A stretch of DNA of 64,000 nucleotides from the NCBI RefSeq assembly GCF_017654505.1, contig NC_054534.1, forward strand, positions 48,903,288 to 48,967,287. The letters run 5' to 3'. Each line of letters opens with the position of its first letter. Position 1 is the first letter of the stretch. Source of the stretch: Polyodon spathula. Taxonomy: Eukaryota > Chordata > Actinopteri > Acipenseriformes > Polyodontidae. The notes below the pieces were generated by a model. It did not search any database. It was not told where the DNA came from and worked only from the letters and a program-made list of their open reading frames with translations. The translations under genes were made by a program, and so were the position numbers. Positions 22,925 through 34,712 of the stretch are shown piece after piece.

Positions 22925-23080
22925 CCACTGAATTTCTAATTTCAACACAGTATTCAAGGTGTGTCATAATAGCCTCCCTCGATTTGTATATAAACCTTTG
23001 ACAAAATAACCAAGCACTCTGTTAGACTTTGTAATTGCCTCTGGCAGTGAGAAGCCTATCCAAAATGTCAAAGTATTTTT
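22925..23080 (-). repeat. Old CR1/L2-like LINE fragment
   Basis: Minus strand reads a degenerate version of the LINE 3' ORF2 region (A..KSNRVLGYFVKG.Y..RG.YYDTLN.VL), recognisable against the younger copies at 8170-8290. It is clearly older and more diverged. Confidence 0.55.
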
Positions 23081-23178
23081 AGCAGTGGGCATTTTCTAGT
23101 TTAGTATCACTTATTTATGGGGATTGAAGAGTTTCTAGATTTATTATATATGGATTTTATATTATATATAGAATAAAT

Positions 23179-23199
23179 ATATATATATATATATATATA

Positions 23200-23242
<43 letters not shown>
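23179..23242. repeat. (TA)n(CA)n microsatellite
   Basis: Compound TA then CA run abutting the left inverted repeat of the Tc1 derivative at 23243. Confidence 0.95.
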
Positions 23243-23245
<3 letters not shown>

Positions 23246-24544
23246 CTCTGGAAAAAATTAAGAGACCACTGCAAAATTATCAGTTTCTCTGGTTTTACTA
23301 TTTATAGGTATGTGTTTGGGTAAAATGAACATTTTTGTTTTATTCTATAAACTACTGACAACATTTCTCCCAAATTCCAAATAAAAATATTGTCATTTAG
23401 AGCATTTATTTGCAGAAAATGACAACCGGTCAAAATAACAAAAAAGATGCAGTGTTGTCAGACCTCAATAATGCAAAGAAAATAAGTTCATATTCATTTT
23501 TAAACAACACAATACTAATGTTTTAACTTAGGAAGAGTTCAGAAATCAATATTTGGTGGAATAACCCTGATTTTCAAGCACAGCTTTCATGCGTCTTGGC
23601 ATGCTCTCCACCAGTCTTTCACATTGATGTTGGGTGACTTTAGCCACTCCTGGCGCAAAAATTAAAGCAGCTCAGCTTTGTTTGATGGCTTGTGACCATC
23701 CATCTTCCTCTAGATCACATTCCAGAGGTTTTCAATGGGGTTCAGGTCTGAAGATTGGGCTGGCCATGACATGGTCTTGATCTGGTGGTCCTCCATCCAC
23801 ACCTTGATTGACCTGGCTGTGTGGCATGGAGCATTGTCCTGCTGGAAAAACCAATCCTCAGAGTTGGGGAACATTGTCAGAGCAGAAGGAAGCAAGTTTT
23901 CTTCCAGGACAACCTTGTACTTGGCTTGATTCATGTGTCCTTCACAAAGACAAATCTGCCCGATTCCAGCCTTGCTGAAGCACCCCCAGATGAGTCCAAT
24001 TTTCAGCTTTGCCCAACACCTGGTCATCTAATGGTTAGACGGAGACCTGGAGAGGCCTACAAGCCACAGTGTCTCGCACCCACTGTGAAATGTGGTGGAG
24101 GATCGGTGATGATCTGGGGGTGCTTCAGTGAGGCTGGAATCGGGCAGCTTTGGCATGAATCAATGTGAAAGACTGGTGGAGAGCATGCCTAGACGCATGA
24201 AAGCTGTACTTGAAAATCAGAGTTTTTCCACCAAATATTGATTTCTGAACTCTTCCTAAGTTAAAACATTAGTATTGTGTTGTTTAAAAATGAATACAAA
24301 CTTATTTTCTTTGCATTATTTGAGATCTGACAACACTGCATCTTTTTTGTTATTTTGACCAGTTGTCATTTTCTGCAAATAAATGCTCTAAATGACAATA
24401 TTTTTATTTGGAATTTGGGAGAAATGTTGTCAGTAGTTTATAGAATAAAACAAAAATGTTCATTTTATCCAAACACATACCTATAAATAGTAAAACCATT
24501 GAGAAACTGATAATTTTGCAGTGGTCTCTTAATTTTTTCCAGAG

Positions 24545-24547
<3 letters not shown>
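23243..24547. mobile_element. Palindromic Tc1 derivative, copy A
   Basis: Both ends read CAGCTCTGGAAAAAATTAAG, but the similarity extends far inward: the left arm (23243-23987) is a minus-strand Tc1 3' half, and the right arm (24116-24547) is the same half in plus orientation with about 310 bases deleted at 24162. Between them a 128-bp spacer (23988-24115) carries one copy of DESNFQLCPTPGHLMVRRRP and GEAYKPQCLAPTVK. The left arm encodes IWGCFSKAGIGQI, WFFQQDNAPCHTARSIKVWM (second Asp) and [13 protein letters not shown]. No N-terminal DNA-binding domain exists, so it is non-autonomous. Confidence 0.85.

Positions 24548-24617
<70 letters not shown>
24548..24617. repeat. (TA)n microsatellite
   Basis: TA run immediately at the right end of the Tc1 derivative. 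Confidence 0.95.
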
Positions 24618-24619
<2 letters not shown>

Positions 24620-25161
24620 ACTGAATATGACATGCCTTTCAGTCACAACAGACAGTGAGTACATCAGCTAAGGGTAGCAGTTAACCCTCAAGCTTCTGGA
24701 CAACATTACACCTCACCCCTAGGCCCTTTGATAACACTGGCTCTGTTTTGCTCATGTCTTGTGCTACACCCTATTTTTATGTCTTAATAAGAATATTCAA
24801 GATAAAACATTCACTGGAAGTCAGGCAAGGCAATATTCATGAATGACTTCCCTATATCTGTGGACAACAGAGTTCTTTGTCATGCTCTCAATAAAATGAT
24901 TACATAAAGGGCCAGAACTCTTTCATTACATATACAATTCAAGTACATGAGAACATAGTTAACTGAATGTTTTGTGCTTGGACATATTCCTAATGAACTA
25001 CTCCTCATGAACTACCTCAGGCACTTATATATCATACTGAGTAAAAGATGTATTCAGCTTATCCTATTTTAGTCCAGTGTAAGTTTTTTGCATTTCATAT
25101 TATCATAAACTCTTATAGACTTTAGTCGGGTCCTACAATACAATGCCTATTTTTCAGATTA

Positions 25162-25537
25162 CACTGTGTAACAAAACATTTTTTTTTTTGTTCCTGGCTA
25201 GTAAGTGTTATTTCCTAATTGCAAAATTGTAAATACAGTATAATTGTAAATCTCGAAAAACTACTCACTTCTAAATCTTTTGTAGTCATTTTTGTATTAC
25301 TTTAGTATAAATACATGTTAATTTGTATTCATATGTTGTTTTTTTCTGACTTTATGTGAACAAAAAGACACACATTTGCCCATTTTCCTATTGGAAATAG
25401 TGATATTTTGAAATATCACTGTCCTGGTCACAAAAGCAAAGTTTGTGGGGAATAATAGCCATTTTCTATACTTTTGAGGCATAAGCAATTAGGAAATAAC
25501 ACTTATTACCCAGGAACAAAAATTGTGTTACATAGTG
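25162..25537. mobile_element. MITE with ~55-bp terminal inverted repeats
   Basis: A 376-bp element that begins CACTGTGTAACAAAAC and ends GTTACATAGTG. The ends pair imperfectly for about 55 bp (GTTCCTGG, AAGTGTTATTTCCTAATTGC and complements). No coding. A second copy is at 46350-46651. I cannot see a clear target duplication, so the superfamily is open. Confidence 0.75.
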
Positions 25538-26137
25538 AACAGACCAGCCAAAACTAATAGTGAGTGGGCATGATTTGATCATGAGATTAGTCAACCAAAA
25601 ATTAATACCATACGTACCCAACTTACATACCAGAAGGATACATTCAATAGAACCAGTGCATGTGAAAACTTACATTGATTTTAATGTCTTAGAAAAATAA
25701 CCCAAAGTACTATACTTTTAGAAACAAAAACATGATTATAATTATAGGTGCCATTTTCTAATTCCGATTCACAACACAATCATTAAATTAAAAGAAATGT
25801 AGAGGTATCTAACCTTTTATAATAAGATCTGAATTTACACTATAACACTTGCAAAGGCACTAATATTTGGAAAACATACCCTCGAGGATGATGGAGGCTT
25901 AAATGGAATTGGGTTAAGCATTCCAGAAAGAGACTTAAAATGTGAGAATTGATGAGAGGAACAGACTGAAATTAACATATTTCTATATACCACAAACCAG
26001 TTACCAAACACAGGATTGCAATGCAAGCATAGCATGCTTAAATGAAATGTATTTGCTAAAATTAAGAAGCAACACACATGTTTTATAACAACACCACAAA
26101 GGACTTTAAAAGGGGCAGATAAAAAGCTGTCAAGTAC

Positions 26138-26176
26138 CTGGACATACAATCTGCAAGAGCGTTCTCTTTTCTGCAG
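26138..26176 (-). CDS. ADGRL3: ADGRL3 39-nt GAIN exon (LQKRERSCRLYVQ)
   Basis: A short 13-codon exon, LQKRERSCRLYVQ, between a TTTCAG acceptor and a GTACTT donor. It is the known small exon in the GAIN subdomain A of latrophilins, and the flanking exons join in phase 0 on both sides. An in-exon CTGCAG just inside the acceptor could be an alternative AG six bases downstream, but conservation supports the longer form. It is easily missed because it is so short. Confidence 0.93.
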
Positions 26177-26747
26177 CTGAAACCCCAAGCAGTGAGTTAG
26201 TACAATATATTCACAGTATAAAGAATATAGCTAGAAACAAACAACAAATTAGAAGAAAAAAATTAATTATTTAAATTCATTATGCAAGTCATTATGCTCT
26301 TCAAAAGTTAATTGAATTATGTTTTACTGTTTCAATTTGTTAAGTAACCCAAATTAGGGATCAAACTCAGGCAACAAGTTATCTTATTATTTATGGAATT
26401 CAAGAAATACATGTCTAAAATACATAACCTGTTTGTGAAATCCTTACATACCATGTCAAATAAAACAATTTTAAGTGATGGGTTTAAAGCTTCAAAGAAA
26501 GAAATAAGATATGGAAGTGAAAAAGAAAACAGATGGTAACAAAACAAGGGTGTGCGTGCACTAAAACCCCATCAGTTAAAATGGTTCCTCAGAAGGCAAC
26601 CACTAGCAAACATGAAATATCTTCAGTTAAACAAGAAGTTATCTTTTTCTATACTATTTACACAGAGAGACATCTACCTAAATACTTCACTTTTGATAAA
26701 GAATGCCTTTTCTATTCACAAAAAACAAGTGTAAATGCATATATATA

Positions 26748-26751
26748 AATG

Positions 26752-26808
<57 letters not shown>

Positions 26809-26819
26809 GTACGCACACA
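26748..26819. repeat. (CA)n microsatellite
   Basis: TATATACACACA run ending at the left end of the next Tc1 element. Confidence 0.95.
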
Positions 26820-27436
26820 CAGTGCCAAGAAAAAGTTTGTGAACCTTAGGATTTTCACACATTTCAAACCTAAAATGTTAATAGATCTTAATCTAAGTCC
26901 TAATAATAGGTAAAGATAACCTGATTAAACAAAGGACATGAAAACATGGTACTTTTTCAATATTTATTTATTCACAAATTCAGTAACTGGTGGCACCCCC
27001 TTGAGAAGAAATTTCTTCAACTAAACATTTCCTGTAACTGTTGGTCAGTCTCTCACATCGGACAGCTCGCTTCAGGTCCTGCCACAACATTTTGATGGGG
27101 TTTAGGTCCGGACTTTGAAGAGGCCATTCTAAAAATCAAAATTTCTTCTTCTGCAACCATTCTTTTGTAGATCAGCTTATATGTTTAGGATCATGGTTTG
27201 GTGGCCTGACATTCTCCTCTAGAATCTTCTGATACAATGCAGAATTCATGATTGTGTCAATGACGGCAAGCCGTCCAGATTCTGAGGTAGCAAAGCAGCC
27301 CCAAACCATCACACTCCCACCACCATGCTTGACAGTTGGGATGAGGTTCTTCTGTTCAAACGTAGTGTCTGGTTTTCGCCAAACATAATGTTTCTCATTG
27401 AAGCCAAAAAGTTCTACCTTTGGCTTGTCTTTTGTT

Positions 27437-27865
27437 AAACTCCCCTCTCTCTCTCACCCGTTCTCCACTTCCCGAACACACAACCCAGAGTGAGTGAAAA
27501 CATACTGCTTTTATGCAGCTGTACCAAGTCTCGATTGCTAATCAATCATTCAATTGGAGTCTCTGCACGTGAATTAATGAAGTGTAATTTCCCGTGCTCA
27601 CATATTACATTTTACCTGCACGTGAAGTGCTGTGCAATCCTTGTGCCTAAATACAAGTATACATTTTAAACACTTGTGCACATAACCCATATTTATATCC
27701 AGTGTATTTACACAGAAACACCAACATTAACACACTATGTACAACATAAAACACTAATAAACACAAAGGGGCAGGACACTCTGCCACATATGCCCCCCTT
27801 ATGCGCAGCACACATGGCCTTAAAGGCCACCTCCCTCCTTAGTCCCGGTTCACCGCCCTGGCCCT
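27437..27865 (-). repeat. Truncated gypsy-type 3' LTR with polypurine tract, nested in Tc1
   Basis: On the minus strand the sequence reads ATAAGGGGGGCATA (a polypurine tract) followed by TGTGGCAGAGTGTCCTGCCC, the LTR start. The LTR then matches the copies at 2440-1850 and 52542-53144 up to GTGTTCGGGAAGTGGAGAAC, where it ends. About 60 bases of internal sequence precede the tract (27791-27865). The rest of the LTR and of the Tc1 at this point are missing, so a deletion accompanied or followed insertion. Confidence 0.75.
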
Positions 27866-28523
27866 CCGTGGATCATCTATGTGCTCTTTAGCGAACTTCA
27901 GATGGGCAGCAATGTTCTTTTTAGAGAGCAGTGGTTTCCTCCTGGCTATCCTTCCATGAACACCATTCTTGTTCAGTCTTTTTCTGATAGTTGAGTCATG
28001 AACACTCACATTAACCAAGGCGAGAGTGGCCTGCAGATCCTTGGATGTTACTCTGGGGTTCTGTGTGACTTCCTTGATGATTTTCCGGTTTGTTCTTGGA
28101 GAGATTTTGGTAGGACAACCGCTCCTGGGTAGAGTGACTGTAGTCTTCAACTTTCTCCATTTGTAGACTACCTACCTGACAGTGGATTGGTGGAGCAACA
28201 AATCCTTAGAAATGGTTTTGTAACCTTTGCTAGATTGATGAGCATCAACAACTGTTTTTCTGAGGTCCTCAGAGATTTCTTTTGATCATGGTATGAACGT
28301 GTTTCCACACACCTGTATGGCTAAGACCAAACTTACAAAGTTTCTGATCTTTATATAGGGTGGGGCCTCCCAAACTCACCCCTGAAGATCTACCTAATTA
28401 TTTAAACACCTGATTCTAATTATCCCCTTAATTGAGCTGATAAAACCAGGGGTTTTATTTTCACATACCCTGAATCTTAATTAGTCATTGTTTGTCTAAT
28501 TTATTCATCATTTTGTTTCAAAA

Positions 28524-28815
28524 GAACATAAGAACATAAGAAAGTTTACAAACGAGAGGAAGCCATTCGGCCCACCTTGCTCGTTTGGTTGTTAGTAGCT
28601 TATTGATCCCAGAATCTCATCAAACAGCTTCTTGAAGGATCCCAGGGTGTCTGCTTCAACAACATTACTGGGGAGTTGATTCCAGACCCTCACAATTCTC
28701 TGTGTAAAAAAGTGCCTCCTATTTTCTGTTCTGAATGCCCCTTTGTCTAATCTCCATTTGTGACCCCTGGTCCTTGTTTCTTTTTTCAGGTCAAAAAAGT
28801 CCCTTGGGTCAATAT
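28524..28815 (-). repeat. LINE 3' end, nested in Tc1
   Basis: Begins AACATAAGAACATAAGAAAG and matches the terminal ~290 bases of the CR1-like LINE (compare 15285-15560). It is 5'-truncated, as expected from incomplete reverse transcription. Confidence 0.92.
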
Positions 28816-28924
28816 AAACCCTATTGGATATTTAAGAAAAGACTGGTTTTGATTCAAGAAGGCTATCATGGTAAAACTATGGAATTTCCATAATTATCAC
28901 TGGGGTTCACAAACTTTTTTTCGG

Positions 28925-28928
<4 letters not shown>

Positions 28929-28998
<70 letters not shown>
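28929..28998. repeat. (TA)n microsatellite
   Basis: TA run at the right end of the Tc1 element. Confidence 0.95.
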
Positions 28999-29001
<3 letters not shown>

Positions 29002-29334
29002 TGGCTGTCTTTGTTTTGTTTTCATTTTTTAAACTGTCAAATGATTCCATAATCATCACTTTATCAGGAGATTTACGACAAAATAAAGCATGTAGCTTTT
29101 GTGAGTTGTTTGTCCATGCATGTGTGTGTGTGTGTGTGTTGGGAGGGAGGAGGGTGCAGAGTCATGTTTTAACATTTCCCTGAATGTATTTAATGCTCCT
29201 AATTTTCATCCCAGTTTTATGTTACTAAATTCTTAATACCCAGGTTTCACTGGATGAAATAAAAGAGAGGAAATGAGAAAGCAGATGAGGTGAGACACAA
29301 CAAACCACATTTCATTAACACTTGTAAGGCTTAC

Positions 29335-29520
29335 CTTGTTTAAACTGCGAGCTGCACTGTCCTTTCCACCTGGAGTAAGGTTGCGCAGCTGCACATCAAG
29401 CAAATCCACTAGCTGGTCCAGTGCCTTAACAGAATATGTTATGTCACCCGCATGAATCCGACTCTTAGTGTGTTCCGAAAGCTCCCTTGCAATGATAGCA
29501 GCTGTCTCTCCTGACTTCAG
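29335..29520 (-). CDS. ADGRL3: ADGRL3 GAIN subdomain A exon (LKSGET)
   Basis: An exon of 62 complete codons with a TTGTAG acceptor and a GTAAGC donor. It begins LKSGETAAIIARELSEHT and ends LRNLTPGGKDSAARSLNK. This is the helical N-terminal subdomain of the GAIN fold that carries the autoproteolysis site of adhesion GPCRs. An N-glycosylation sequon (NLT) is visible near the C-terminal third. It is intact and in phase 0 on both sides. Confidence 0.95.
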
Positions 29521-29758
29521 CTACAATCACAAAAGAAAAAAAAAAAAAAAAAAAATCCATCACTACCAAAAATCTAGCTACTCGGAAATGCAATAAAATC
29601 TGTGTGAACTGACCTTAGAAAAAGCATAAAATCCTTGTGGTTCATTATTTTTCATGTGTATAAAATAAAATGAAAAGCTTGAACAAGTATGCAATTTGTC
29701 ATGTAACTTGATTAACTATGAGTGATTAATCACAAATTTGGTTGGGCTTATTATGGTA

Positions 29759-29857
29759 CATAAGAACATAAGAAAGTTTACAAACGAGAGGAGGCCATTC
29801 GGCCCATCTTGCTCGTTTGGTTGTTAGTAGCTTATTGATCCCAAAATCTCATCAAGC
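29759..29857 (-). repeat. LINE 3' end, ~100 bp
   Basis: ACATAAGAACATAAGAAAGT through CCCAAAATCTCATCAAGCA matches the 3' terminal hundred bases of the LINE. It is a very short insertion. Confidence 0.9.
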
Positions 29858-30981
29858 ATCAGGTACAGAGGCATTAAGTCAAGAAAGAGTTTAAGACTAA
29901 ACAAATCTCATCTTTAAAACTGGAACTGTTTCTATTTTAGTTACTAATAAAATCATGGTACTTCTTGAGAGCTACGAATAAAATGTGTTCAGAATCAAGC
30001 TCATTTGGATGAAATGAAGGTTCTGCTGTGGGTCCTCATCCTTTTTACCCTACATTTAAATTAAGTTTCACATTCCCCAACACTTGCCACACCTCAATAA
30101 TATGCATTGCTTCGACTTGAAGAAAATTAATAGCTATTCAATTTGCAGGATTTTATAAAATGTACTGGATTTTGCCTAATTTTGATCCAAATATTGCAAT
30201 ATCTTAATTTCACCGTCCAGTAGATGCCAGTGAGCCTATATAAGTTATATTTCAGTAACCCCAAGAGAGGCTTCATTGGGCAATGCTAAATGTTCATTCT
30301 ATTGTTTATTTTTAAAAATGTTTTAGCAATTTCTTATTGGCCTCTTCTTCAATTTCTGTAAGAATAGTTGTCAAAGTAAATAGTAAAGTGGATATACTTG
30401 CCATGCAGGGTGATGAACAAAAAAATGTTGCCTATGGGAGTGGGGGGCTAGTATCTCTGGGTAATTATCTTAAACTCTTACATCGATAGGGTTGTACTAT
30501 AACAAAAAATAATGGCCTATGGCTACAAACAAAAGTAAATGAACACATTTTTATGCAAATTAGTATTTGGTACAGTACTATATATTGCAAAGAACTCTGG
30601 GCTACATTCTCAGTTTTTTTTTTTTACTAAAAAACTAACATATATGCATTTTTTCTTAAAAACATAAACTAATACATAATAACAACTCTAAAACCAATAA
30701 GAAACAACCAATTTCAGGTTTGGTTATTTATGGGTGTTTTCCCTTTCTGAAAAAAAATTGTTGTAAATATCATGGTTTTTAAAATCTCGCAATTGTCTTT
30801 ATGTTTTTAAGATTGTAGTTGTTTTACCACCATAATGTTGCATTCTCCTAAACAAAATACAACATTTTAGACTGCTAAAATTCTAAACTGTTGAAATTCA
30901 GTTCAGTATCCACATTGCTATTCTAATTTTACACAAACACTCACACAAACATAGCAGTGAATCCCTAGGATGCAGCCTTAC
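29858..30981. other. Intron sequence between GAIN and HRM exons, no gene seen
   Basis: AT-rich, with short poly-T runs near 30610 and no ORF of note. I see nothing beyond intron. Confidence 0.6.
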
Positions 30982-31085
30982 TTTATGTGTGATTTGATTG
31001 ACCCAAGGAGAGGTACAATTACTAAGATCCGGTCCTTGTGGGTCCCAGTATCCATCAGGAGCCAAGCACACAAAGGTTGCAACAC
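30982..31085 (-). CDS. ADGRL3: ADGRL3 hormone-receptor motif (HRM) exon
   Basis: A 104-nt exon encodes [20 protein letters not shown] followed by [14 protein letters not shown], the core of the cysteine- and tryptophan-containing HRM domain next to the GAIN domain. It has a TTTTAG acceptor and a GTAAGG donor, phase 1 in and 0 out. It joins to CCPPGMIG-type coding upstream and LKSGET downstream exactly as in vertebrate latrophilin-3. All diagnostic Cys and Trp residues are present. Confidence 0.95.
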
Positions 31086-31945
31086 CTAAAATGACGACAC
31101 ACAAAGTATATTTTAAATATTAAAATATGCAGAATGTCTTTACTTGCCCAACATTTTGAAGACTGTTCTGCTGAAAAGGCTTTCTCTTAACTTGCATGAT
31201 TATGAACACAAAGATTAGCTCCAGTTGTTTAGGGCCCAGGGAGCTTCACTATCACACTCACAATATATGCTCTGATTTATAGCATAATCTATGTTAATGG
31301 CATGCATCTTAAAAACAACACACAAAATAGAAATTTGCACTCACTCGCTGAGCCACCACATAGATATATAGAAACATCGGCCTGTGTCACAATCAAAAGT
31401 TGGTTTGTGGTGCTTTCAAACATGCAAATTGCTCTATTTTTTTACTGTGAAAGGAACAAACCATATATGCACCAGTCACGGGGGATGCCTAATAACTAGT
31501 AGAATTAAATACAGGGTCTTTCATTATTTGCTTGATGAAGTCATAGTAGCTTAAATGTACTAACCTGCTGGATTAACTGCAGAAGAAAATATAAAGTAAC
31601 CCCTTTAAGCAAATAAAAAAAGCACTTAATTCCACAATATTCTGCACTGTATTTGTGTTTTTATTTGCCTGAAATCAACTAACAAGATATATTTAACTGA
31701 CATTCTTATTCTTATGTAAAACTTGTTAAACAGTACTTTGACTTATTTGTTTTCGTTTATTTTATTTAATCTTGTATGAGTTCCACAATACAAGTCTCAT
31801 ACAAGCTTATCTTTCTGGTAGCACATTCTCATTCAAATTACTCACTGGAAAACATACCATACGAGAAAGGGTCAACTATACATATACTGTAGTATTAGTG
31901 TTTAAATCCTTTAATATATGCTGTTTTTTTCAGGATGCATTTTAC

Positions 31946-32233
31946 CTATCATGCCTGGAGGACAAGGCTGTTTTGCAACCTGTCCCTGACGAGTCTTGGG
32001 CCAAGAGATGTCAGGTTCTCCCAGCGGTTCACAACCCTCTGTGACTATGCTTGGCAGCTGGGATGATGGAGTGGGCCTTGTGGTGATGTCTGGATTACCC
32101 TCCTCAAGTGGTATTAAGGTGGTGGTGCTCTTGGCACGTCGCCCAGCAATGGTGGTCATTGTTGCTTTGGTTGCAGTGATTGCAGTGGATCTGGTTGTTG
32201 TTCTAGAGCTTGTAGTATCCAGGTAGATCAGTA
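31946..32233 (-). CDS. ADGRL3: ADGRL3 Ser/Thr-rich linker exon leading into hormone-receptor motif
   Basis: A 288-nt open exon with acceptor CTCAG ahead of 32233 and donor GTAAAA after 31946, phases 1 in and 1 out. The first two thirds are the low-complexity Ser/Thr/Pro linker of latrophilins, probably O-glycosylated, with runs such as TTSSRTTTRSTAITATKAT. The last part carries the conserved KTRQGQVAKQPCPPGMIG, which begins the hormone-receptor motif (HRM). The linker is poorly conserved between species, as expected. The phase joins correctly to both the olfactomedin exon and the HRM exon. Confidence 0.9.
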
Positions 32234-32958
32234 CTGAGGAAGACGATTCTACAACATGACAAAAGTGCCAAAAAAGTGAATTAAAGTAATCCTTAGGGAA
32301 GTATAGTCATAGCCATTAAAGCTGAAATAGGATTTTCTAATGAAGTAAATGGTATATCCTTCTAGTGACTCATATACAAAAGGCATAATCAAGAACGGTA
32401 GCACATTTTCAGAAAAATAGCAATTTTGCTTTGTTTATTTTAATTTCCCTCAAAGCAAATATTTTCTACTGTACAGTTTGCGGTTTTATTTTTATAGGAC
32501 ATAAAAAATAAATTGTTTACACTTTCCATGTCTCTAGATGCTCGGAGTTTAGAAGCCCTCTAGTCCTATCCCAACACTGCATTGCAAATTATTGTTCATC
32601 TTTTTCAGTTTCAGTTTGCAAATAAGGAATCAGTCTTGTAATAGTCTGGTCTAGCTCTATTACAGGACATTGGAGACAAAACGTCAAACAGGAAGTGTCT
32701 GCTGTCAGCAAGTAAAACACTACGTTGTCAAATAATTAAAGGACACAGGAAATGTGCTCTCTGTGATAAAACATCTTGGTGGGAGTGCAAGGCACAATGT
32801 GGTTACAATATACAGCACTCAAGTTGGGACCCTGAAGAGCATGTGTTTGTCTAACTAACGTGCTGAGGAGGATAAAAAAGGTACAGTACCTACATAAGAT
32901 TTTAACTGTACGCTACATTAACAGCAGACTTCCATATGTCAACTTAACAATGATTCAC

Positions 32959-32960
<2 letters not shown>
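32234..32960. other. Intron upstream of the linker exon, no gene seen
   Basis: Plain AT-rich DNA; no recognised repeat except the approaching (TA)n. Confidence 0.5.

Positions 32961-32963
<3 letters not shown>

Positions 32964-33018
<55 letters not shown>
32964..33018. repeat. (TA)n microsatellite
   Basis: TA run ending at the left end of the Tc1 element at 33019. Confidence 0.95.
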
Positions 33019-33021
<3 letters not shown>

Positions 33022-34631
33022 TGCCTTGCAAAAGTATTCAGACCCCTGACCAATTCTCTCATATTACTGAATTACAAATGGTACATTGAAATTTCGTTCT
33101 GTTCGATATTTTTTTAAAAAACACTTAAACTCAAAATCAATTATTGTAAGGTGACATTGGTTTTATGTTGGGAAATATTTTTAAGAAAAATTAAAAACTG
33201 AAATATCTTGCTTGCATAAGTATTCAACCCCTGTGCTGTGGAAGATCCCAGTTTGCACCGATGAAACAAATTGCCCTAACGAGGACACAATTACCTTACC
33301 ATTGGCCTCCACCTGTGAACCATTAAAGTTGCTGTCACATTTTCTGGATAAAAACCCCACTGTTGAAGGATCATGGTAAGGCTGTGAATCTGAAGGAAAA
33401 TGAAGACCAAAGAGCATTCTACAGAAGTCAGAGATAAAGTAATACAAATGCATAGATTAGGGAAGGGGTACAAAATAATATCCAAGTGTTTGGATATCCC
33501 AGTGAGCACAGTTGGATCAATAATCAGGAAGTGGAAGCTGCATCACACCACCCAGGCACTGCCAAGAAAAGGCCGTCCCTCAAAACTCAGCGCTTAAATA
33601 AGAAGCAGACTTGTAAGAGAAGCCACAGAGAGGCCAACAATCACTTTGAAGGAGCTACAGAGTTCAGTGGCTGGGAGTGGAGTAATGGCGCACCAGTCAA
33701 CCATATCAAGAGCTCTGCATAACACTGGCCTGTATGGGAGGGTGGCAAGAAAGAAGCCGTTACTCAAAAAGTACCACCTGAAAGCATGTCTAGAGTTTGC
33801 CAGAAAGCATGAGAATGACCCAGCTGCGATGTGGGAAAAGGTTTTGTGGTCAGATGAGACCGATAGAGCTTTTTAGCCAAAACTCAAAGCCCTATGCATG
33901 GCGCAAACTTAACAGTGCCCATGCCTCAAGACACACCATCCCTATAGTGAAGTATGGTGGTGGCAGCATCATTCTGTAGGGATGCTTCTCATCAGCAGAG
34001 ACTGGGCATCTTGTTACAATTGAGGAAGAATGGATGGAGCAAAATACAGGAAAATACTGCAAGAGAATCTGCTTCAGTCTGCTAAAAAACTGAAGCTTGG
34101 GAGGAAATTCACCTTTCAGCAGGACAATGATCCCAAGCACAAGGCCATAGCAACATTGGAGTGGCTCAAGAACAAAAAGGTGAATGTCCTACAGTGGCCC
34201 AGTCAAAGTCTTGATTTCAATCCCATTGAGAATCTGTGGAACTATTTGAAAATTGCAGTCCACAAGTGTCGTCCAACTAACCTGAACAACCTGGACCAAA
34301 TCTGCCAAGAAGAATGGGCCAAAATCACTCCGACACTGTGTGCAAAGCTGGTACGTACTTACCCCAAAAGACTTAAAGGTGTTATTGCAGCGAAAGGTGG
34401 CTCTACCAAATATTAATGTGTGGGGATTGAATACTTATGCAAGCAAGATATTTCAGTTTTTTATTTTTCTTAAAAATATTTCCCAACTAAAACCAATGTC
34501 ACCTTACAATAATTGATTGTGAGTTTCAGTGTTTTAAAATATCAAACAGAACGAAATTTCAACGTATTGTGCCATTTGTAATTTGGTAATATGAGAGAAT
34601 TGGTCAGAGGTCTGAATACTTTTGCAAGCCA

Positions 34632-34634
<3 letters not shown>
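33019..34634 (+). mobile_element. Complete Tc1-like transposon, plus strand
   Basis: Ends CAGTGCCTTGCAAAAGTATT and the reverse complement of CAGTGGCTTGCAAAAGTATT. The inverted repeats extend for roughly 200 bp (33019-33215 versus 34435-34634). Flanked on both sides by TA and (TA)n. The transposase lies in between. Confidence 0.92.
33400..34416 (+). pseudogene. Tc1-like transposase, broken
   Basis: Starts MKTKEHSTEVRDKVIQMHRL with HTH (KIISKCLDIPVSTVGSIIRK) and GRPSKLS, then a stop at about 33595. It resumes RLVREATERPTI..LHNTGLYGRVARKKPLLKKY and [14 protein letters not shown] (first Asp) to a stop near 33875, with another at 33978-33980. From 34030 it is open: [20 protein letters not shown] (second Asp), [13 protein letters not shown] (Glu) and the end at GGSTKY. 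Length is near the usual 340 codons. Several stops and a shift make it inactive. Confidence 0.9.

Positions 34635-34707
<73 letters not shown>
34635..34707. repeat. (TA)n microsatellite
   Basis: TA run of about 36 units at the right end of the Tc1 element. Confidence 0.95.

Positions 34708-34712
<5 letters not shown>

Larger units (their letters stand above)
26820..28928 (-). mobile_element. Tc1-like element carrying two nested insertions
   Basis: Ends CAGTGCCAAGAAAAAGTTTG and, inverted, AGTGCCGAAAAAAAGTTTGT. Minus-strand transposase: N-terminal half at 27866-28280 with STIRKRLNKNGVHGRIARRK and LKFAKEHIDDP, then an LTR insertion, then the catalytic half at 26990-27430 with PKVELFGFNEKHYVWRKPDT, NHDPKH and QSPDLNPIKMLWQDLKR. 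Nested in it are an LTR piece (27437-27865) and, in its 5' UTR side, a LINE 3' end (28524-28815). A (TA)n run follows at 28929-28998. Confidence 0.88.
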
